Source: CADCTP01 sp963849885
GTDB taxonomy: Bacteria > Actinomycetota > Actinomycetes > Mycobacteriales > CADCTP01
NCBI GenBank assembly: GCA_963849885.1
Contig: CAWKIV010000006.1
Coordinates: 806,001-870,000 of the forward strand
Reading direction: 5' to 3'
Length of the DNA stretch: 64,000 bases
Below are positions 60,808 to 64,000 of the stretch, in pieces (the stretch's first letter is position 1; every line of letters begins with the position of its first letter). The notes below the pieces were generated by a model, which saw only the letters and a program-made list of their open reading frames with translations, made no database searches and was not told the DNA's origin. Position numbers and translations under genes: made by a program.

Positions 60808-62226
60808 TCAGAGGCCGTAGGTTTCGAGCAGGCGGAGCCAGACCTCGCTGACGGTGGGGTACGACGGGACCGCGTGCCAGAGCCGGTCCAGCGGCACCTC
60901 GCCGACCACGGCCACGGTGGCCGAGTGCAGCAGCTCGGCGGTCTCCGCCCCGACGAAGGTGGCGCCGACCACCACCCGGCGCTCGGTGTCCACCACCAGC
61001 GTCGCGTGCCCGGTGTAGCCGTCGGCCAGCAGCTTCGCCCCGGAGACCGCGCCGAGGTCGTACGTGACCGCGCGGACCGGCAGCCCCCGGTCCCGGGCCC
61101 GCCGCTCGGTCAGCCCGACCGAGCCGACCTGCGGGTCGGTGAAGACCACCTGCGGCACCCAGGCGTCGTCGGCCAGCGCCCGGTGGCCCGGCCGGTCGTC
61201 CGGCCCGCCGGCGGCGCGGGCGGCGATCACGTCCCCGGCCACCCGGGCCTGGTACTTGCCCATGTGGGTGAGCAGGTTGCGCCCGGTCACGTCGCCGCAG
61301 GCGTAGAGCCAGCCGCCGAGCGCGTGCATGGAGTCGTCCACGTCGACGTACTTGCCGGGCTCCAGCCCGACCGTCTCCAGGCCCAGGTCGCCCGTCGCCG
61401 GGGTGCGGCCGACCGCGACCAGCAGCTCGTCGCCGACCAGCTCGCGGCCGTCGTCGAGCACCAGGGTGACCTCGCCGCCGGACTGCGACCGGCGCACCCC
61501 GGTCGCGGCGACGTCGGTGAGCACGGTGATCCCGGCCTCCGCGAAGGCCGCCGCCAGCATCTCCCCGACCACCGGCTCGTTCCTCGGCAGCAGCCGCGGC
61601 CCGTGCTGGACGATCGTGACCTGCTCGCTGCCGAGGCCGCGCATGGCCTGCGCCATCTCGCAGCCGACCACCCCGCCGCCGAGCACCAGCAGCCGGCGCG
61701 GCGCCGCCTCGGCGTTGGTGGCCTCGCGGCTGGTCCACGGCCGCGCCTCGCGCAGGCCGGGCACCGGCGGCACGGTCGCCGTGGTGCCGGTGGCCAGCAC
61801 GACGGCGTGCCGGGCGGTCAGCGTCCGGGTGCCGCCGTCCGGGGTGGTGACCTCGACGGTCCGCTCGCCGGCCAGCCGCCCGTGCCCGCGGACGAAGGCG
61901 ACGCCGGCGCCGTCCAGCCACTCCACCTGCCCGGTGTCGTCGTGCCCGAAGGGCTTGTCCGGGTCCCGGCCGACGAAGGAGTCCCGGCGGGCGAAGACGG
62001 CCGCGGGGTCCAGCTCCGCGGTCAGCCCGGGCAACCGGCGGGCGCCGGCCACCAGCTCCACCGGGCGGAGCAGGGCCTTGCTCGGCATGCAGGCCCAGTA
62101 CGAGCACTCGCCGCCGACCAGCTCGTGCTCGACCAGCACCGCGGACAGCCCACCCCGGTGGGCGCGGTCGGCGGCATTTTCCCCCGGCGGGCCGCCGCCG
62201 ATCACGACGACGTCGTACTCCTCCAC
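60808..62226 (-). CDS. Pyridine nucleotide-disulfide oxidoreductase
   Basis: A 472-residue FAD/NAD(P) enzyme related to dihydrolipoamide dehydrogenase and mercuric reductase. FAD motif VIGGGPPGENAA; redox pair C41-S-Y-W-A-C46 in GGECSYWACMPSKALLRP; NAD motif VLGGGVVGCEMAQAM; second FAD motif YACGDVTG; and a C-terminal dimer domain with HAVPSYPTVSE. The CSYWAC spacing differs in residues from the usual CxNVGC, marking an actinobacterial subfamily whose substrate is not known to me. Confidence 0.9.
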   Translation of the reverse strand: MEEYDVVVIGGGPPGENAADRAHRGGLSAVLVEHELVGGECSYWACMPSKALLRPVELVAGARRLPGLTAELDPAAVFARRDSFVGRDPDKPFGHDDTGQVEWLDGAGVAFVRGHGRLAGERTVEVTTPDGGTRTLTARHAVVLATGTTATVPPVPGLREARPWTSREATNAEAAPRRLLVLGGGVVGCEMAQAMRGLGSEQVTIVQHGPRLLPRNEPVVGEMLAAAFAEAGITVLTDVAATGVRRSQSGGEVTLVLDDGRELVGDELLVAVGRTPATGDLGLETVGLEPGKYVDVDDSMHALGGWLYACGDVTGRNLLTHMGKYQARVAGDVIAARAAGGPDDRPGHRALADDAWVPQVVFTDPQVGSVGLTERRARDRGLPVRAVTYDLGAVSGAKLLADGYTGHATLVVDTERRVVVGATFVGAETAELLHSATVAVVGEVPLDRLWHAVPSYPTVSEVWLRLLETYGL

Positions 62227-62235
62227 GCGGCCCCC

Positions 62236-62847
62236 TCAGCGCGGCCCGACGCCGAGGTCGGCGGCGAGCGTGGTCGGATCGGTGAACAGCAGCGCCCGCA
62301 TGCCCACCGCGGCCGCGCCGGCGACGTTCGCCGGGCGGTCGTCCACGAAGGTCACCTCGGCCGGCGCGGCGCCCAGCTCGGCCAGCACGCCGCCGTACGC
62401 GGCCGGGTCCGGCTTGGTGGCCCGCAGCCGGCAGCTGTAGAAGCGGCGGGGCACGACCTGCATCCAGGGCAGCTCGTCCACCACGTCGGCCAGGCTGGCC
62501 GGCGCGTTGGACAGCAGCGCCAGCGGCACGCCGGCCGCGGCCAGCGCCTCGGCGACGGCCAGGCTGGCCGGCTGCGGGTGCACCCAGCCGGCGACGTCGG
62601 CGGCGTCGAGCGCGGCCAGCTCGGCGGCGGTCGGGGTGCGGTCCAGGACGCGGCGCCAGTACGCCGCCGGGTCCAGCTCGGCCCGGTCGTACGCCGGCCG
62701 GTCCCGCCAGTACCCCGCCCAGAAGGCGTCCACCGCCGGCCCGCCGTCCGGGTCCAGCCCCGCGGCCCGCACCAGCGCCCGCCGGTCCGCCGCCGGCTGC
62801 TCGGTGCACAGCACCGCGCCGTAGTCGAACACCACCCACCCCGCCAC
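62236..62847 (-). CDS. HAD-superfamily hydrolase (subfamily IA)
   Basis: A 203-residue phosphatase-like protein. Motif I is FDYGAVL with nucleophile D8 (the usual second Asp is Gly, as in YihX-like members), motif II LLSNAP, motif III lysine in ATKPDPAAYGG, and motif IV FVDDRPANV. The GTG at 62847 is chosen because the in-frame extension upstream reads through an out-of-frame duplicated segment. Ten bases separate it from the oxidoreductase. Confidence 0.85.
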   Translation of the reverse strand: MAGWVVFDYGAVLCTEQPAADRRALVRAAGLDPDGGPAVDAFWAGYWRDRPAYDRAELDPAAYWRRVLDRTPTAAELAALDAADVAGWVHPQPASLAVAEALAAAGVPLALLSNAPASLADVVDELPWMQVVPRRFYSCRLRATKPDPAAYGGVLAELGAAPAEVTFVDDRPANVAGAAAVGMRALLFTDPTTLAADLGVGPR

Positions 62848-62915
62848 CCCCGCATCCTCGCAGGCGCGGTGCCGCCGCCCGCGACGCCCGCACCGGTCGG
62901 CGCGTGGCCCGGCTG

Positions 62916-63033
62916 TCAGGAGGAGGCGCGGTGGCGCCTTGGCGGGTGCGGTCGGGGGTGAAGGGCGTGTCCCCGTCGGCGAGCTCCTCGTCGCCGCGGC
63001 GCTTGAGCAGGCCGATGCCCGGCAGGCCGGCCA
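62916..63033. repeat. 118-base duplicated segment, copy 1
   Basis: Matches 63435-63553 with about three substitutions and one G-run length change. On the minus strand it is the last ~37 codons of the gene found intact-frame at 63435 (LAGLPGIGLLKRRGDEELAD), cut off upstream. One base is missing near 62,931, without which it would end at the TGA at 62916-62918. Confidence 0.85.
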
Positions 63034-63149
63034 GCGGGACGCCCGCCTCGCCTGTGTCAAATCTCGGTCAAACGGCGAGGTGACCCCGCCTACACCACCG
63101 CGCCGCAGGGTTGACGCCGATTGCTCATCCCGACCCGAGGAGAAAAGTC

Positions 63150-63293
63150 ATGAGCAGCAGCAAGCGTCTCCGCCGGCTGGTGGCCACCGTCGCGACCGCC
63201 GCCGCAACATCCGGGCCGAGCACGGCAGGGGCGCCCCGGATCCCGGGGCGCCCCTCTACCGTGTCCGGGTGCGCCTCGCGACGTGGAACGTGA
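63150..63293 (+). pseudogene. Truncated N-terminus of a probable secreted protein
   Basis: The ATG at 63150 has a strong GAGGAGAAAAG ribosome site and begins MSSSKRLRRLVATVATAAAT, like the basic-plus-hydrophobic start of a signal peptide. After about 21 residues it runs straight into a terminator hairpin and out-of-frame sequence, ending at 63293. It looks like a gene whose body was deleted. Confidence 0.4.
63227..63255. terminator. Hairpin terminator before the exonuclease III fragment
   Basis: AGGGGCGCCCCGG and CCGGGGCGCCCCT pair over 13 bases around ATC. It lies just before the exonuclease III start and probably ended the now-truncated upstream gene. Confidence 0.7.
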
Positions 63294-63481
63294 ACTCGGC
63301 CAAGGTACGGCTCCCCCGCCTGCTCGACTGGCTGGACCAGCGCCGGCTGGACGTGGTGACGCTGCAGGAGACCGAGCTGCCGGACGCCGAGATCGCGAGC
63401 GCGGCGCCGGCCGACGCCGACCTGACCGCGCGGCTCAGAAGGAGGCGCGGGTGGCGCCTTGGCGGGTGCGGTCGGGGGTGA
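63269..63481 (+). pseudogene. xthA: Exonuclease III, N-terminal fragment
   Basis: The GTG at 63269 begins RLATWNVNSAKVRLPRLLDW, then VVTLQETELPDAE. These are the first two metal/active-site motifs (N7 region and the LQET glutamate) of exodeoxyribonuclease III, a base-excision repair AP endonuclease. After about 56 residues it meets the 118-base duplicated segment and stops at 63481, against a family length near 260. It is truncated by rearrangement or by a mis-join. Confidence 0.7.
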
Positions 63482-63553
63482 AGGGCGTGTCGCCGTCGGC
63501 GAGCTCCTCGTCGCCGCGGCGCTTGAGCAGGCCGATGCCGGGCAGGCCGGCCA
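63435..63553. repeat. 118-base duplicated segment, copy 2
   Basis: Partner of 62916-63033. In this copy the minus-strand frame ends cleanly (TRQGATRASF then TGA at 63435-63437). Its right boundary grades into the remainder of the same gene. Confidence 0.85.
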
Positions 63554-64000
63554 CCGCGCGGCGCAGGTCGTCGACCGACTCGAGCAGCGCGTGCAGGTCC
63601 GGCGCCATCTCGTTGAGGTGGCCGAGCAGCGGCAGCACGTCCCGGTCGACCGCGTCGAGCAACGGCGGCAGCCGGTCGGCCAGCCCGACCAGCGCGTGAC
63701 CTGGCGCGGTGACACCAGCTCGGCCAGCCGGTCGAGGGTGGGCTGCAGGGTCGCCAGCAGCGGGGCTAGGCGTCGACCAGCACCCCGGCCGACTCCCGCA
63801 CCTCGTCGGCGCCGACCGCGACCCCGCGGGCCTCCAGCGCGACGGTCCCGGACAGCTTGGCCACCCGGTCGGCCTCGACCACGACGGCGGCCGCCCCGCG
63901 GCCACCTCGTCCGCCCGCCGAGCGGTGACCGAGACCTCGGCCAGCAGCACGTCGAAGCGGGCGGCGGTCTGCTCCAGCCGGTCCATCAGCCGCAGCACCC
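63435..64000 (-). pseudogene. Helical hypothetical protein, frameshifted and cut by the window end
   Basis: The protein-like sequence is recovered only by switching frames: RLEQTAARFDVLLAEVSVTA near the right edge, then in another frame VVVEADRVAKLSGTVALEAR and ADEVRESAGVLVDA, then LATLQPTLDRLAELV, then ADRLPPLLDAVDRDVLPLLG and GIGLLKRRGDEELAD. At least three single-base shifts lie between 63,690 and 63,910. It resembles Ala/Leu-rich helical proteins of unknown function in actinobacteria. It starts beyond the window. Confidence 0.5.

Overview
This window comes from a very GC-rich actinobacterium of the class Actinomycetes. The evidence is the pervasive G/C at third codon positions, frequent GTG starts, GTGA/ATGA/TAGTG start-stop overlaps, a CGNR-type zinc-finger protein, a DUF1707 protein, and HadA/HadB dehydratase genes beside rpmG, secE and nusG. 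The genus cannot be named from sequence alone. Almost everything from 13 to 49 kb lies on the minus strand and is the core translation and transcription supercluster.

Layout. 1-0.4 kb: 3' end of an RBBP9/YdeN-type hydrolase. 0.5-4.2 kb: a large protein with Pro/Gly and collagen-like repeats and two IPT/TIG-like domains. 4.2-9.5 kb: a membrane-linked formate dehydrogenase operon whose catalytic subunit is a selenoprotein, read through an in-frame UGA with a SECIS-like hairpin directly after it. 9.5-13.1 kb: a NarL-type two-component pair divergent from an ABC exporter (ATPase plus permease). 13.2-20 kb: truA, rplQ, rpoA, rpsD, rpsK, rpsM, rpmJ, infA, a DUF1707 membrane protein, map and adk. 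20-36.3 kb: secY, the spc and S10 operons, tuf, fusA, rpsG and rpsL. 36.6-37.2 kb: a CGNR-type regulator. 37.4-46.4 kb: rpoC, rpoB, rplL and rplJ with an L10 leader. 46.6-50.3 kb: a CapA-like lipoprotein, rplA, rplK, nusG, secE and tRNA-Trp. 50.4-55.3 kb: aminotransferase, M1-like lipoprotein peptidase, HadB, HadA, an SDR, rpmG, tRNA-Met and tRNA-Thr. 55.4-58.2 kb: a membrane GAF-GGDEF-EAL protein preceded by a 51-residue peptide made of six DGSSWN repeats. 58.5-60.7 kb: an acidic repeat protein with duplicated calcium-loop-like modules, and a coiled-coil protein. 60.8-62.8 kb: a flavin disulfide oxidoreductase and a HAD hydrolase. 62.9-64 kb: a scrambled end with truncated genes and a 118-base duplication.

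How it works together. The ribosomal genes keep the canonical str-S10-spc-alpha order with very tight spacing, so most are translationally coupled. S4, S14, L33 and L36 all keep their zinc-binding cysteines, the zinc-replete forms. The FDH operon encodes the catalytic selenoprotein, a four-cluster iron-sulfur subunit and an NrfD-type quinone anchor. It should feed formate electrons into the membrane.

Most unusual points. (1) The DGSSWN-repeat peptide gene has a strong ribosome binding site, varies synonymously between repeats, and sits just upstream of a c-di-GMP turnover gene in the same orientation. I do not recognise it. (2) The UGA-containing formate dehydrogenase has a near-textbook bacterial SECIS hairpin. 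(3) A dispersed palindromic element occurs twice, after rplA and before the oxidoreductase. (4) Single-base disruptions recur in the rpsC tail, the rplV tail, the rplO start, a tRNA-Met arm, the 58.5-59.8 kb repeat protein and the right end. They fit local sequence errors in G/C runs and repeats better than biology, but each is listed because several change the apparent gene ends.
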